NCBI RefSeq assembly: GCF_017114945.1
Contig: NZ_JABXKQ010000023.1
Span: forward strand, 1-60,091
DNA: 60,091 nt
From: Nostoc sp. JL34
Lineage (GTDB): Bacteria > Cyanobacteriota > Cyanobacteriia > Cyanobacteriales > Nostocaceae
Direction: 5' to 3'
Part shown: positions 35,679 to 45,000 of the stretch, piece by piece
How the letters are laid out: the number at the start of each line of letters is the position of its first letter
How positions within the stretch are numbered: position 1 is the stretch's first letter
Notes under the pieces: generated by a model
What the model was told of the DNA's origin: nothing
The model's database searches: none
Seen by the model: the letters and a program-made list of their open reading frames with translations, nothing else
Position numbers and translations under genes: made by a program

Positions 35679-36467
35679 ATGAAAATCACAAATGTTCCAG
35701 AGTATTTGTTTAAGCCTGTGTACTTTCGGGCAATGGAAACAAGGCGAAATGATGGAATTATTAAAGATGAGCTAGCTGTTAAATTACTGGATCGAATGAC
35801 TCCCGATTGCCCTATTGTTGATGACTGGACAATACAGTTTGGTATTGCAATTCATACTTTACTAGTCGATAATGTTGTCAAACAATTTCTACAACAACGT
35901 CCTACTGGTGTAATTATTACTCTCGAAGGCGGACTTTGTATGCGATCACTCTTACTAGATAATGGTCAAGCTCAATGGTTTTGTGTTGATGCTCCTTATG
36001 TTAAACCATTTTGGAATAAATTAATTGGAAAATCTGCACGTAATCACTTTATCCCCTCTCTTGTGACAGATTTGGCTTATCTTAATCAATTCACTGACCA
36101 AAATCAAGAAATTTTATTTATTGCAGAGGGAGTATTTTTGTATCTAAAAGAAGCCGAAGTTAAACAGGTTATTTTAACTATCCAACAGAGATTTGCTGCA
36201 TCAGAAATTGTTATGGAAGTTATTGGTAAATTTATATTGAACAGCACACAGTTATTTCGCTCTAAAGCAATTCCGGGCGGTCGTTTTCAATGGGGGATTA
36301 ATGACTGTAAAAAAATGGAATCTTGGAATCAAGGCATTACTCTCATCAATAAGTACTTTTGCTACGACTACTATAAAAAACGTCAAGGTTTAATGAATAT
36401 TCTCCCTTTTATAGTTGGCGGCAAAAATCGACTTCTTAAAGTTGCTCATTTTCGGCTTTCTGGATAA
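35679..36467 (+). CDS. Leucine-carboxyl-methyltransferase-family O-methyltransferase
   Basis: 262 residues of the LCM/COG3315 group (SAM-dependent, often acting on polyketides or small carboxylates). FRAMETRRNDGIIKDELAVKLLD and the middle EILFIAEGVFLYLKEAEVK are family blocks. The SAM motif reads LEGGLCMRSLLLDNG where most members have LGAGLDTR, so cofactor binding may be altered. The product is unknown. The ATG at 35679 is used in place of the TTG at 35670. It is 69 bases downstream of csaB on the same strand but the link is unclear. Confidence 0.78.
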   Translation: MKITNVPEYLFKPVYFRAMETRRNDGIIKDELAVKLLDRMTPDCPIVDDWTIQFGIAIHTLLVDNVVKQFLQQRPTGVIITLEGGLCMRSLLLDNGQAQWFCVDAPYVKPFWNKLIGKSARNHFIPSLVTDLAYLNQFTDQNQEILFIAEGVFLYLKEAEVKQVILTIQQRFAASEIVMEVIGKFILNSTQLFRSKAIPGGRFQWGINDCKKMESWNQGITLINKYFCYDYYKKRQGLMNILPFIVGGKNRLLKVAHFRLSG

Positions 36468-36552
36468 TCACACAGTAAGTCATTTAAGTAGCACAGGATA
36501 CTCTAGAACTAGATTAAATAATTTTCCAAAATATCCGTGCTGAGAATATAAA

Positions 36553-37338
36553 CTAGTGACTCGTTTTGCCGCTAACAATCCCTGACCACTGTACTTTTTT
36601 CTCATTCTCTCGGCGGTAAGAAAAGAAATGCTCTGGAGTTTGGAAAGTACAATAAGGTGCGATCGCAATTTGTTCTGCACTAATCCCCATATTTTCCAAT
36701 TGTAAGGTATTGACTCGCCGCACATCCAGCCTTACCTTTCCAGGATCGGGGTCTTCTAGTAAAGGTGAATTTGGTAGTTCATGCAATGCAGTTATAATTT
36801 TTTCTTCGTCATTATCTGATATAATGCTAGCCCCGATTTCCGCAGCCACTTCGATAGAGACTTGGTAAACTTCACCAGCGATCGCTGGGCCCATCGCAAT
36901 GCGTAAATCATCAAGTTTACTGCCTTGAGATTGTAATCTAGCGATCGCTAAGGGAACAATCTTCTTAGCAGTCCCCCGCCAACCTGCGTGTAATGCCGCC
37001 ACCCGTCCAGTTTGCACATCCCCAATTAGTACGGGTGTGCAGTCTGCGCTAGCTACCCAAACAGCTTGTAGAGGCTGTTCGCTAATTAAACCATCTGCCG
37101 ATGCGAAATCCTCCTCAGCAGAGCTTAAGAAGCTTTCAACTTCTTGAGGGGTGAGAACAGTATTGCCATGAACCTGCTTTAAGCGATAGACTAATGCCTC
37201 TGGTTGCAATACTTCTGTGATAACTTGTGGCGATCGCGGCCAAAACTGCTGGGTAAAAAAGCCGTGATGCCAACGTTCCAGAATACTACAAGTTAGATAG
37301 GGCAGTCCTTCCCAATTGCGCCAGTGCCAAGTGTGCAT
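36553..37338 (-). CDS. pgeF: Peptidoglycan editing factor PgeF (laccase-domain)
   Basis: 261 residues, COG1496/YfiH type. These enzymes act on nucleosides or misincorporated peptidoglycan precursors with a Zn/Cu-type site of His and Cys. HGFFTQQFWPR, KQVHGNTVL, ADGLI, VWVASADCTPVLI and AALHAGWRGTAKKIV carry the metal ligands. FFSYRREN and SGIVSG finish it. The ATG at 37338 is chosen; a TTG at 37344 is in frame. Monocistronic and convergent with the methyltransferase. Confidence 0.92.
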   Translation of the reverse strand: MHTWHWRNWEGLPYLTCSILERWHHGFFTQQFWPRSPQVITEVLQPEALVYRLKQVHGNTVLTPQEVESFLSSAEEDFASADGLISEQPLQAVWVASADCTPVLIGDVQTGRVAALHAGWRGTAKKIVPLAIARLQSQGSKLDDLRIAMGPAIAGEVYQVSIEVAAEIGASIISDNDEEKIITALHELPNSPLLEDPDPGKVRLDVRRVNTLQLENMGISAEQIAIAPYCTFQTPEHFFSYRRENEKKVQWSGIVSGKTSH

Positions 37339-37416
37339 CTTCAACCAAACCTAAACGGAAAATCACTCATCAGCCAATCAATGCTAACTTGAACAACGGA
37401 ATTTGGGTTAACTGCT

Positions 37417-38235
37417 GTGGGATTTAATCTGCAAAACTTAGAAACAGCCTTGCAAGCAGGGCGTAAGTATACATATTTACCATTTTCCCTTCACTTTTTT
37501 GAAAGCGTCTCCTCAACCAACCAAACCCTCTGGAACTTACTCAACCAAGGGGCTATTTCAGGAACAGTAGTAATCGCAACTCAGCAATCTGCTGGGCGGG
37601 GACAATGGGGACGCCAGTGGATTTCTCCAACTGGGGGATTATATATTTCCGTGGCGATTTCTTTTGACCACAAAATAGAGGCTACTGACAGCTATCAGCT
37701 AACTTTCGCTACGGCTTGGGGAATTGCGTCGCAATTGCGCCAACGCGGCGTAGATATTGGGATAAAATGGCCCAACGATTTAGTTTTAAATGGTCGCAAA
37801 CTAGGCGGCATTTTGACAGAAACCAAAGTAAACAAAGGACAAATCACTCAAGCAGTAATTGGTGTTGGTATTAACTGGACAAACCCAGTCCCAGAAACTG
37901 GAATCAATCTGGAATCGTGGCAAGCATCCCAAGATTTCAGACCAATCTCGTGTCTGGAAATGCTCACCTCTACAGTCTTGCTGGGAATAGAATCCGGTAT
38001 GGAGTGCCTTTTTCAAGAAGGAATAAGCATACTCTTGTCTCGCTATCTAGATTTGCTTACAAACATGGGCGATCGGGTTTACGTCAATAATCTTTCAGGT
38101 ACAGTAGTTGGAGTGACTCCTCAAGGAAATTTACGAGTTGATTTAGAAACACATGATACAAAGGAACTAATTACACCGGAAATTTATATTGAACCCGGTA
38201 CAATCAGTTTGGGGTACCATAAATCTTCCGTTTAA
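37417..38235 (+). CDS. birA: Biotin-[acetyl-CoA-carboxylase] ligase
   Basis: 272 residues without the N-terminal DNA-binding domain, so a pure ligase (group I). It activates biotin as biotinyl-AMP and joins it to the carboxyl-carrier protein of acetyl-CoA carboxylase. Motifs: SSTNQTLWNLL, ATQQSAGRGQWGRQW (biotin/ATP-binding loop), GGLYISVAISF, KWPNDLVLNGRKLGGILTE and VIGVGINW. A short SH3-like C-terminal domain is present (GDRVYVNNLSGTVVGV). GTG start at 37417, divergent from pgeF. Confidence 0.96.
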   Translation: MGFNLQNLETALQAGRKYTYLPFSLHFFESVSSTNQTLWNLLNQGAISGTVVIATQQSAGRGQWGRQWISPTGGLYISVAISFDHKIEATDSYQLTFATAWGIASQLRQRGVDIGIKWPNDLVLNGRKLGGILTETKVNKGQITQAVIGVGINWTNPVPETGINLESWQASQDFRPISCLEMLTSTVLLGIESGMECLFQEGISILLSRYLDLLTNMGDRVYVNNLSGTVVGVTPQGNLRVDLETHDTKELITPEIYIEPGTISLGYHKSSV

Positions 38236-38325
38236 ATTTGAGGTTTGTTCAAAATTTCGCTCTTTGGGCAAGACAAACCACTAGCATCATCTCTTTAGGC
38301 TAATTACACACAACTGAGAGAACAA

Positions 38326-39897
38326 ATGACGCAGCGCAAAAATTCTGCCCCTTATCGTTTGCATTACTTATGGCAGCAAGGTTTGACGAAAAAACGCTTT
38401 GCCTTGACGCTACCAGCCCAGAGCCTCTGTTGGCTGAGTAGTGTTAGCCTCCTTAGCGGTGGCTTCGTGTTTGCCCAAACGGAAACACAAATAGACAACA
38501 TCGTTCCCACTGTTGAAAGTTCTCAACCAACAGCAGTTACAAATCCAGTTAAAGCCTCGACTCCTAAAAAACAGGCTGTCGCACCGGATGCAACACCAGC
38601 GCAACCGGAATTTTCCCAACGACGAGCCAGACTCAGACAGAGACTAGGTAAGCCAGAGGTTGCTCAATCAAAAGAGCCAGTTAGGCAGTCTACACCCAAA
38701 ATCGAAACTGCTGAACCTGTTGTGATTATCAGACAGTCAAAGCCCAAGGTGGAAGCTTCTCAGGTTACTCCTGTAAGAGTGAGACAGGAAAAACCCAATA
38801 CTCCCGTCCGCTATGCACCTGAAAAACTCCCAGAAGTTGCTCAACCATCAAATAACTCGAACAGCCCTGTCAGTGCAACTGCGGAGAAAACCAAGGATTA
38901 TAATAACGCCTATATTGATCCTAATAGTTATGACAGTGGTGCTACAGGTACTTATCAAGCACCAAACTCCGTAATTCTCACAGAACGCTCCAGTGGCTGC
39001 CGAGCCATTTTGCCTTCAGGGCAAAGCGTATTAGGCGGCGTTTGCGCCAAAGTACCCCAAAGGAGTGTAGCTGATTCTAATGGTAAAGCAGCACCTACTT
39101 GGCTCAGAAGAAGTGAAAACGCCCAATTACCAGTAGTTTCACCCGTGCGGCAGGTTGCAACTACTGGCAACACCAGCAGATGGCGTGCTGCTCAAAGTGA
39201 TTCTACTGGTGACAGCAAGAGCGCATTTCGCCCGAATCGGTTTATTCCAAGTCCTAGCGAGTTCAGCCCCACAAGAGTGAGTGCAACTCCCATTGCACCG
39301 AGCGGCGGGACTTTACCTCCACCAATGGCAGATGGTAACATTGCACCCCGCCCCAGCAACGTAGCTTATGACTTCTCACTAGCATCAGTATTGCCGCAAA
39401 TCCCCTACACGGGGCGAGTTGCTTATAGTGGTACGGGAATGATGTATCCACTGACTATTCCCGCTCCCATTACTTCTTTGTTTGGTTGGCGAGTTCATCC
39501 AATCACAGGTAATCAACGCTTCCATGCTGGTACAGACTTGGGTGCGCCTGCGGGAACACCAGTTTTGGCAGCTGCTGCTGGTCAAGTGGAAACTGCTAAC
39601 TGGATGGGTGGTTATGGTTTAACCGTTATCCTAAATCACAAATCTGCTGAACAAACTCTTTACGGTCACATGTCAGAAATCCTTGTTCAACCCGGTCAGT
39701 GGGTACAACCTGGAACTGTCATCGGGCGAGTTGGCAGCACTGGGGCTTCCACAGGCCCTCACCTGCACTTTGAAGTCCGTCACCTAACACAAGATGGGTG
39801 GGTTGCTACTGACCCAGGCGTGGAATTACAAAGTGCCCTCAGCCAGTTAGTGCGAGGCTTACAAACCGCCCAGGTAAGCCAGCAACCAGGTAGCTAG
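38326..39897 (+). CDS. M23 family metallopeptidase (LytM-type) with signal peptide
   Basis: 523 residues. An N-terminal signal region (LCWLSSVSLLSGGFVFAQ) is followed by a long low-complexity region rich in P, V, T and Q, up to about residue 370. The C-terminal LytM domain has all zinc and catalytic residues: His400 and Asp404 in RFHAGTDLGA, then His479 and His481 in GPHLHFEVR. It should cut peptidoglycan cross-links in the periplasm or help divisome amidases. GWRVHPITGNQRFHAG is the usual motif. ATG at 38326. Confidence 0.93.
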   Translation: MTQRKNSAPYRLHYLWQQGLTKKRFALTLPAQSLCWLSSVSLLSGGFVFAQTETQIDNIVPTVESSQPTAVTNPVKASTPKKQAVAPDATPAQPEFSQRRARLRQRLGKPEVAQSKEPVRQSTPKIETAEPVVIIRQSKPKVEASQVTPVRVRQEKPNTPVRYAPEKLPEVAQPSNNSNSPVSATAEKTKDYNNAYIDPNSYDSGATGTYQAPNSVILTERSSGCRAILPSGQSVLGGVCAKVPQRSVADSNGKAAPTWLRRSENAQLPVVSPVRQVATTGNTSRWRAAQSDSTGDSKSAFRPNRFIPSPSEFSPTRVSATPIAPSGGTLPPPMADGNIAPRPSNVAYDFSLASVLPQIPYTGRVAYSGTGMMYPLTIPAPITSLFGWRVHPITGNQRFHAGTDLGAPAGTPVLAAAAGQVETANWMGGYGLTVILNHKSAEQTLYGHMSEILVQPGQWVQPGTVIGRVGSTGASTGPHLHFEVRHLTQDGWVATDPGVELQSALSQLVRGLQTAQVSQQPGS

Positions 39898-39937
39898 AAG
39901 AAGTTGAGGAGCAGGGGAGGCAGGGGAAAAATAACTA

Positions 39938-39972
39938 ATGCCCCATGCCCCATACCCAATGCCCAATGCCCA
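39938..39972. repeat. Heptanucleotide tandem repeat
   Basis: Five 7-nt units ATGCCCC, ATGCCCC, ATACCCA, ATGCCCA, ATGCCCA, ending immediately beside the ribE stop codon (39974). A purine-rich AGGGGAGGCAGGGGA lies just before. STRR type. Confidence 0.7.
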
Positions 39973-39973
39973 A

Positions 39974-40654
39974 TTACAAATACCCGTGTTCTGCTAAGAA
40001 TGCGGGTGTAATACCATCTATACTATTGTCATCAGGGGTTGTGGTGTGTGGATTGCCAGAATAAAGGAATTTTTCCACGTATTTGCCGAGAATATCCCCT
40101 TCTAGATTCACCAAACTGCCAGAAACCAAATAGCGAAGATTTGTCTCGGTGTATGTGAGAGGAATTACCGCCACCTTGAATTGGGAGAGTTCTGGCTCAT
40201 AAGCGGCGACTGTGAGACTGATGCCATTGACGGCAATGCTACCTTTAGGGACAATGTACCGGGCGATCGCAACGGAAGCAATAAAGGTCATTTCCCAAGA
40301 GCTAGCCGTTTGTTCGGCCACTAGCAATCGACCGATGCCGTCTACATGACCCATCACAAAATGACCGCCAACTTTGCTGCCTACCCTAAGCGACGCTTCT
40401 AAATTGACATATCTTTGTTGCGTTTGCTCACCTCCCAGAGTCGTGCGGCGGAGAGTTTCCGGTGAAGCCGTGGCAATAAATCCGTCTTTTAAAACTTGTT
40501 CCACTGTCAGGCAAACACCATCTACAGCAACACTGTCACCATAAGCCAAATCTTGCATAATTACTTCACCCGACTGGCTTACACAAGTAATTTGCCAAGA
40601 ATCGCCCCCTAAGGGTTCCATCGTTCCTAATGCCTGGATTAATCCTGTAAACAC
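39974..40654 (-). CDS. ribE: Riboflavin synthase, alpha chain
   Basis: 226 residues with the expected internal duplication of lumazine-binding halves: MFTGLIQALGTM ... GDSVAVDGVCLTVE in the first and GHVDGIG ... GSIAVNGISLTVAAYE in the second. It dismutates two 6,7-dimethyl-8-ribityllumazine molecules to riboflavin. SPETLRRTTLG is also conserved. The final NPHTTTPDDNSIDGITPAF tail resembles the cyanobacterial form. ATG at 40654. It ends against a heptamer repeat, shared with the convergent M23 gene. Confidence 0.96.
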   Translation of the reverse strand: MFTGLIQALGTMEPLGGDSWQITCVSQSGEVIMQDLAYGDSVAVDGVCLTVEQVLKDGFIATASPETLRRTTLGGEQTQQRYVNLEASLRVGSKVGGHFVMGHVDGIGRLLVAEQTASSWEMTFIASVAIARYIVPKGSIAVNGISLTVAAYEPELSQFKVAVIPLTYTETNLRYLVSGSLVNLEGDILGKYVEKFLYSGNPHTTTPDDNSIDGITPAFLAEHGYL

Positions 40655-40898
40655 GGCTTTTTTGTCAAACTAACTCTATTTATTGCCTAATTTTGGCTGA
40701 AATCAATTGGTAATTGTCACAGAAATTGAGAACATCCAAGTATATTTTCTGACTTTTTTTCGTATAGGAATATTAACACATTAGCATCCTTCACAAGGCA
40801 TACTTGGGTAAGAAGGTTATTGTCTAAGAAGACCAATTTGACTTACTCTGGTTTTCACCACAAGTTCGGAGTTTAATAGAAGCAATTATAGAGAACGA
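40655..40898. other. Intergenic region
   Basis: About 240 bases, AT-rich, with divergent promoters expected for ribE and the DUF151 transcript. Nothing else recognised. Confidence 0.35.
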
Positions 40899-40991
40899 AT
40901 GCTTATGTTTATTAGTCTCGCTAAACCGCCCAAAAAAGGGTACTATTTGTTACACAGCATCCAAGGTTCTCAAAGCATTGTAGAGGCCTAG
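40899..40991 (+). CDS. Possible 30-residue ORF in the DUF151 leader
   Basis: ATG at 40899, stop TAG at 40989-40991, three bases before the DUF151 ATG. The peptide begins MLMFISLAKPPKKGYYLLHS. Its position just ahead of a conserved gene fits a short translated leader or a coupled small protein, but coding status is unproven. Confidence 0.35.
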   Translation: MLMFISLAKPPKKGYYLLHSIQGSQSIVEA

Positions 40992-40994
40992 CCA

Positions 40995-41492
40995 ATGATT
41001 GAAATGAAAGTCGCTGGCATAGCATTAGATGCCATAACCCGCAGCCCGATCGTACTTTTGAAAGATTCTTCAGATCGGCGGGCTTTGCCAATTTACATTG
41101 GTCAGGAACAGGCTAGGGCCATTATGGGCGCACTGGAGAATCAGAAGCCTCCTAGACCCTTAACTCACGACCTGATTGTGAATCTTCTAGAGACTTGGAA
41201 TATGACTCTAGAAAAGGTGATCATTCATTCCCTGCAAAAGGATACATTTTATGCAGCTTTAATTGTCCAACAAGGCGAGGTCAAAAAAGAAATTGACGCG
41301 CGTCCTAGCGATGCGATCGCCATTGCCCTCCGTACAAATACCCCCATTTGGGTAATGGAAGAAGTCATTGCCGATGCTTCTATCCCTGTTGATCGCGATG
41401 CAGATGAAGCCGAACAGCAAGCCTTCCGTGAATTTATTTCCAATCTCCGTCCTGAAGATTTGATCAAGCGCTTTGGTAATGGCGACAGCTAG
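40995..41492 (+). CDS. Bifunctional nuclease (DUF151) family protein
   Basis: 165 residues. The DUF151 core is complete: IALDAITRSPIVLLKDSSDR, LPIYIGQEQARAIMGAL, DLIVNLLETWN, and DARPSDAIAIALRTNTPIWV. A plant member has been reported with RNase and DNase activity; the bacterial role is not settled. The C-terminus is acidic. The ATG at 40995 is chosen. A short ORF ends 3 bases before it. Confidence 0.9.
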   Translation: MIEMKVAGIALDAITRSPIVLLKDSSDRRALPIYIGQEQARAIMGALENQKPPRPLTHDLIVNLLETWNMTLEKVIIHSLQKDTFYAALIVQQGEVKKEIDARPSDAIAIALRTNTPIWVMEEVIADASIPVDRDADEAEQQAFREFISNLRPEDLIKRFGNGDS

Positions 41493-41496
41493 GAGA

Positions 41497-41531
41497 GTGC
41501 TGAGTGCTGGGTGCTGAGTGCTGAATGCTGA
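41497..41531. repeat. Heptanucleotide tandem repeat
   Basis: Five 7-nt units GTGCTGA, GTGCTGG, GTGCTGA, GTGCTGA, ATGCTGA begin 4 bases after the DUF151 stop. STRR type. Confidence 0.7.
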
Positions 41532-41686
41532 GAAAGAATAGAGAATCTTAAAGAATAAAAATAAGTTCTTTATTCTTTCTTTTTCACTTTGTCATTCTTG
41601 TACAGAGACTATTAATCGTGTTTCTACTCAGGATGGGCTAAACCCTAGCTATCCGCTAACAGCACTCACTATTCAGGACTCAATTT

Positions 41687-42817
41687 ATGAAATACCGACG
41701 CTTTGGAAAAACGAATCTGCACCTCTCGGTTTTTTCCTTGGGAACAATGCGCTACTTGGCTGATTTTGAAAATGCTCACCAGACCATCGAACAAGCCTTA
41801 GTGCTAGGAATTAATCATCTAGAAACCGCCAGAGGTTACGGCAAAAGCGAGGAATATCTTGGTAGGGCGCTAAAAGCTGGGTTGTCATTACCCCGAACGA
41901 GGCTTTATGTCACTACTAAAATCTCAGCCACAGCAGATGCTGATACCATGCGTCGCTGCATCGACGAATCCCTAGAACGATTACAGCTAGATTATTTAGA
42001 TTGTTTAGGCGTTCATGGTTTGAACACTTGGCAACATTTAGAGTGGGTGCAAGCCAAAAATGGCTGTATGCAAGCTGTAGAGGAAGCTGTTGCTGATGGT
42101 CGAGTGCGACACGTTGGTTTTTCCAGCCACGGGTCATTAGAAGTAATTCAGGCTGCAATAAACACAAATTTTTTTGAATTTGTCAATCTGCATTATTACT
42201 ATTTTTTTCAACGGCACGCACCAGCGATTCAACTAGCTGCCGAAAAGGACATGGGCATTTTTATAATTTCCCCTGCTGATAAGGGAGGACGCCTCTACAC
42301 GCCACCTCAAACTCTAAAAGACCTATGTCACCCGTATTCACCCCTAGAGTTAAATTATCGATTTTTACTTTCTGACAACCGTATTAATACTTTGAGTATC
42401 GGGCCAGCCAACCCAGATGAATTAATAGAACCTTTGCGAATTGCTGACCAGGATGGAGAGTTAACATCAGCAGAAATTTCCACTTTCTGGCATTTAGAAA
42501 ATCACCAAAAAGTTGCTTTGGAAACTGATAAGTGTAGCCAGTGTTATGCTTGTTTGCCCTGTCCAGAAAATATCAATATTCCAGAGGTATTACGGTTACG
42601 TAATCTCGCAGTGGCATACGACATGAAAGACTATGGACAATATCGTTACGGAATGTTTGAAAATGCCGGTCACTGGTTCCCTGGAATGAAAGGAAACCGC
42701 TGTACAGAATGCGGTGACTGTTTGCCTCGGTGTCCAGAAAAATTAGATATTCCAGCTTTATTGTCAGATACTCACCAGAGATTAAGTGGGAAAGCAGGTC
42801 GGAGATTGTGGGGATAA
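41687..42817 (+). CDS. Aldo/keto reductase with C-terminal 4Fe-4S domain
   Basis: 376 residues. The AKR barrel begins RRFGKTNLHLSVFSLGTMR; HLETARGYGKSEEYLG holds the catalytic-region Tyr, TTKISA the Lys and CLGVHGL the His. From about residue 281 a ferredoxin-like domain has CSQCYACLPCPENINIP and CTECGDCLPRCPEKLDIP, i.e. two 4Fe-4S cysteine sets. Such proteins couple a carbonyl/alcohol reaction to electron transfer. Cytosolic; substrate unknown. ATG start. Confidence 0.92.
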   Translation: MKYRRFGKTNLHLSVFSLGTMRYLADFENAHQTIEQALVLGINHLETARGYGKSEEYLGRALKAGLSLPRTRLYVTTKISATADADTMRRCIDESLERLQLDYLDCLGVHGLNTWQHLEWVQAKNGCMQAVEEAVADGRVRHVGFSSHGSLEVIQAAINTNFFEFVNLHYYYFFQRHAPAIQLAAEKDMGIFIISPADKGGRLYTPPQTLKDLCHPYSPLELNYRFLLSDNRINTLSIGPANPDELIEPLRIADQDGELTSAEISTFWHLENHQKVALETDKCSQCYACLPCPENINIPEVLRLRNLAVAYDMKDYGQYRYGMFENAGHWFPGMKGNRCTECGDCLPRCPEKLDIPALLSDTHQRLSGKAGRRLWG

Positions 42818-43006
42818 AAATGTAAACAGGAGTCAGTATTCTGAATTCTGAATATCCGTTACCCTAAGTATGGGGGTCACCACCCAGTCACACATTCGTC
42901 ATTCTGACTTCCGGCTCCTAAGTTCTGAGTTCTTTATTGGTAAAATTTATAAAGATTAAAAGAATTAGGAAGATCCGCCCAAGCTGGGTATATCGCGGAA
43001 AGAAAG

Positions 43007-44838
43007 ATGAAAATTAAAAAAAAAGAAATATCCTCCGCCAATCACTGACGGTTTTCCGCTACAGTGGACGGGCTGTAAGCTTAGTATGGACTACTAGCCG
43101 ATCGCTTACTATTCTTTTGGCTAGTTTAACAATAGTTGCTGGTCTTTTACCGGCGGCGATATCCTACATCAGTAAGTTAATTGTGGATGCAGTGGTATTT
43201 GCCTCTCAAGTTAACTCACAAGGCAATGGTTTAGTCAATATTTATCCCGCGCTATTTTATGTAGGATTAGAAGCGATCGCTGTAATTTTACTAGCAGGCA
43301 GTCAGCGGGGAATCATCATTTGTCAGTCGTTGTTGCGGGCGCTAATGGGTCAGCGGGTAAATGTACTCATCTTAGAAAAGGCGCTGACACTGGATCTTAG
43401 GCAGTTTGAAGATTCAGAATTTTATGACAAATTGACCAATGCCCGACGAGAAGCATCAGTTCGTCCTCTTTCCCTAGTAAGCCGCACCTTTGGATTGGTG
43501 CAAAATGCCCTTTCCCTGATTACCTACGGGATTTTGCTAGTAAATTTCTCAGGTTGGGCGGTGGTGGTACTGATTTTGGCCGCTATGCCAGTATTTATTG
43601 CGGAAACAAAGTTTGCTGGGGAAGCCTTTCGCTTGTTTAGTTGGCGTGCGTCAGAAACTCGTCAACAGCACTATTTAGAAAATCTATTAGCAAGAGAAGA
43701 TTTTGTCACAGAAGTCAAACTCTACCAGCTGGGAGAGATGTTGCTAGAACGTTACCGCAGCCTGTTCGATCAACTCTATGGCGAAGACCGCGATTTGACT
43801 CTGCGGCGAGGACTGTGGGGATATCTCTTGGGTTTAGTCAGTACTGGGGCTTTTTACCTAGCTTATGCTTGGATTGTGTTGGAAACAGTGCTAGGTAAGA
43901 TTTCTTTGGGAGATATGACAATGTATCTCACCGTTTTTCGCCAAGGACAATCTACTTTTTCCAATGCCCTCACTTCTATTGGAGGGATGTATGAAGACAA
44001 CCTATATTTATCAAATCTCTATGATTTCTTGGAAGAAGAAGTACCAAAATCTTGGGGTAAGGCAACCATTGGTTTAAATCCTCAAGATGGTATCCGTTTC
44101 GAGAACGTATCATTTACTTATCCGGGAAGTTCTAAGCCAGCATTGACAAATATTTCGCTGCATTTGAAACCCAGAGAGAAACTGGCAATTGTGGGTGAAA
44201 ACGGTTCCGGTAAGACTACCTTAATCAAACTACTTACCCGACTCTACACGCCAGACTCTGGGCGAATTTTCTTAGATGGCTTGGACTTGCAAGAATGGGA
44301 TGTGGATGTATTGCGGCGTCGCATTGGTGTGATTTTTCAGAACTTTGTCCGCTACCAGTTCACTGTGGGTGAGAATATTGGCGTCGGCGATGTAGAACAT
44401 CTTGAAAACAAAACCCTCTGGCAAACTGCTGCCCAAAAAGGTATGGCCCAATCATTTATTGACCAATTACCCCAAAGCTTCCAGACTCAACTTGGTCGTT
44501 GGTTTAAAGGAGGACAGGAACTTTCGGGGGGACAGTGGCAGAAAATTGCGCTGTCTCGTGCATTTATGCGATCGCAAGCAGATATCTTGGTGTTAGATGA
44601 ACCAACATCAGCAATAGATGCCCAAGCTGAGTTTGAGATTTTCAATCATTTTCGCGCTATTACTCAAAATCAGATGGTACTTTTGATTTCCCATCGCTTC
44701 TCAACGGTACGAATGGCTGACAAAATCCTAGTTATAGAAAACGGTGAAGTTATAGAACAGGGAACTCACGAAGAGTTGTTACAGCTAGGAGGACGTTATG
44801 CCAAGTTATTTCTGTTACAAGCAGCTGGTTATCAATAA
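43007..44838 (+). CDS. ABC exporter: permease and ATPase in one chain, apparent A-tract frameshift
   Basis: About 610 residues if the start is the ATG at 43007. The main frame is open from 43018 and encodes a normal N-terminus (RQSLTVFRYSGRAVSLVWTT) but has no usual start codon before a TTG at 43117, already in the first helix. The ATG at 43007 (after GGAAAG) is in another frame; one more A in the A9 run at 43016-43024 would join it as MKIKKKRNILRQ. After six helices the ATPase shows GENGSGKTTL, LSGGQWQK and ILVLDEPTSAID, and a Q-loop VIFQNF. It is the multidrug/lipid exporter type with unknown cargo. Either the sequence is one base short or slippage is used. Confidence 0.85.
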
Positions 44839-44866
44839 GATGTGAGCTATTTTGTGAATTTAGATA

Positions 44867-44895
44867 GCGATGCCTAGGTTGGGCTGCGCCTACGC
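44867..44895. repeat. GCGATGCC-type palindromic repeat
   Basis: Reads GCGATGCCTAGGTTGGGCTG then CGCCTACGC, a member of the common Nostoc GCGATGCCTGCGG...GCCTACGC family; related copies are at 1945-1974 and 51689-51717. Confidence 0.55.
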
Positions 44896-45000
44896 TCACT
44901 TTGTACAAAGCACATAACATCTCTATCTAACCACGTTAAACTGTGCAGTAAACATGGGTCACTAGATGCTCCGTATCGTTCATTGTTACCTGATAAAACT

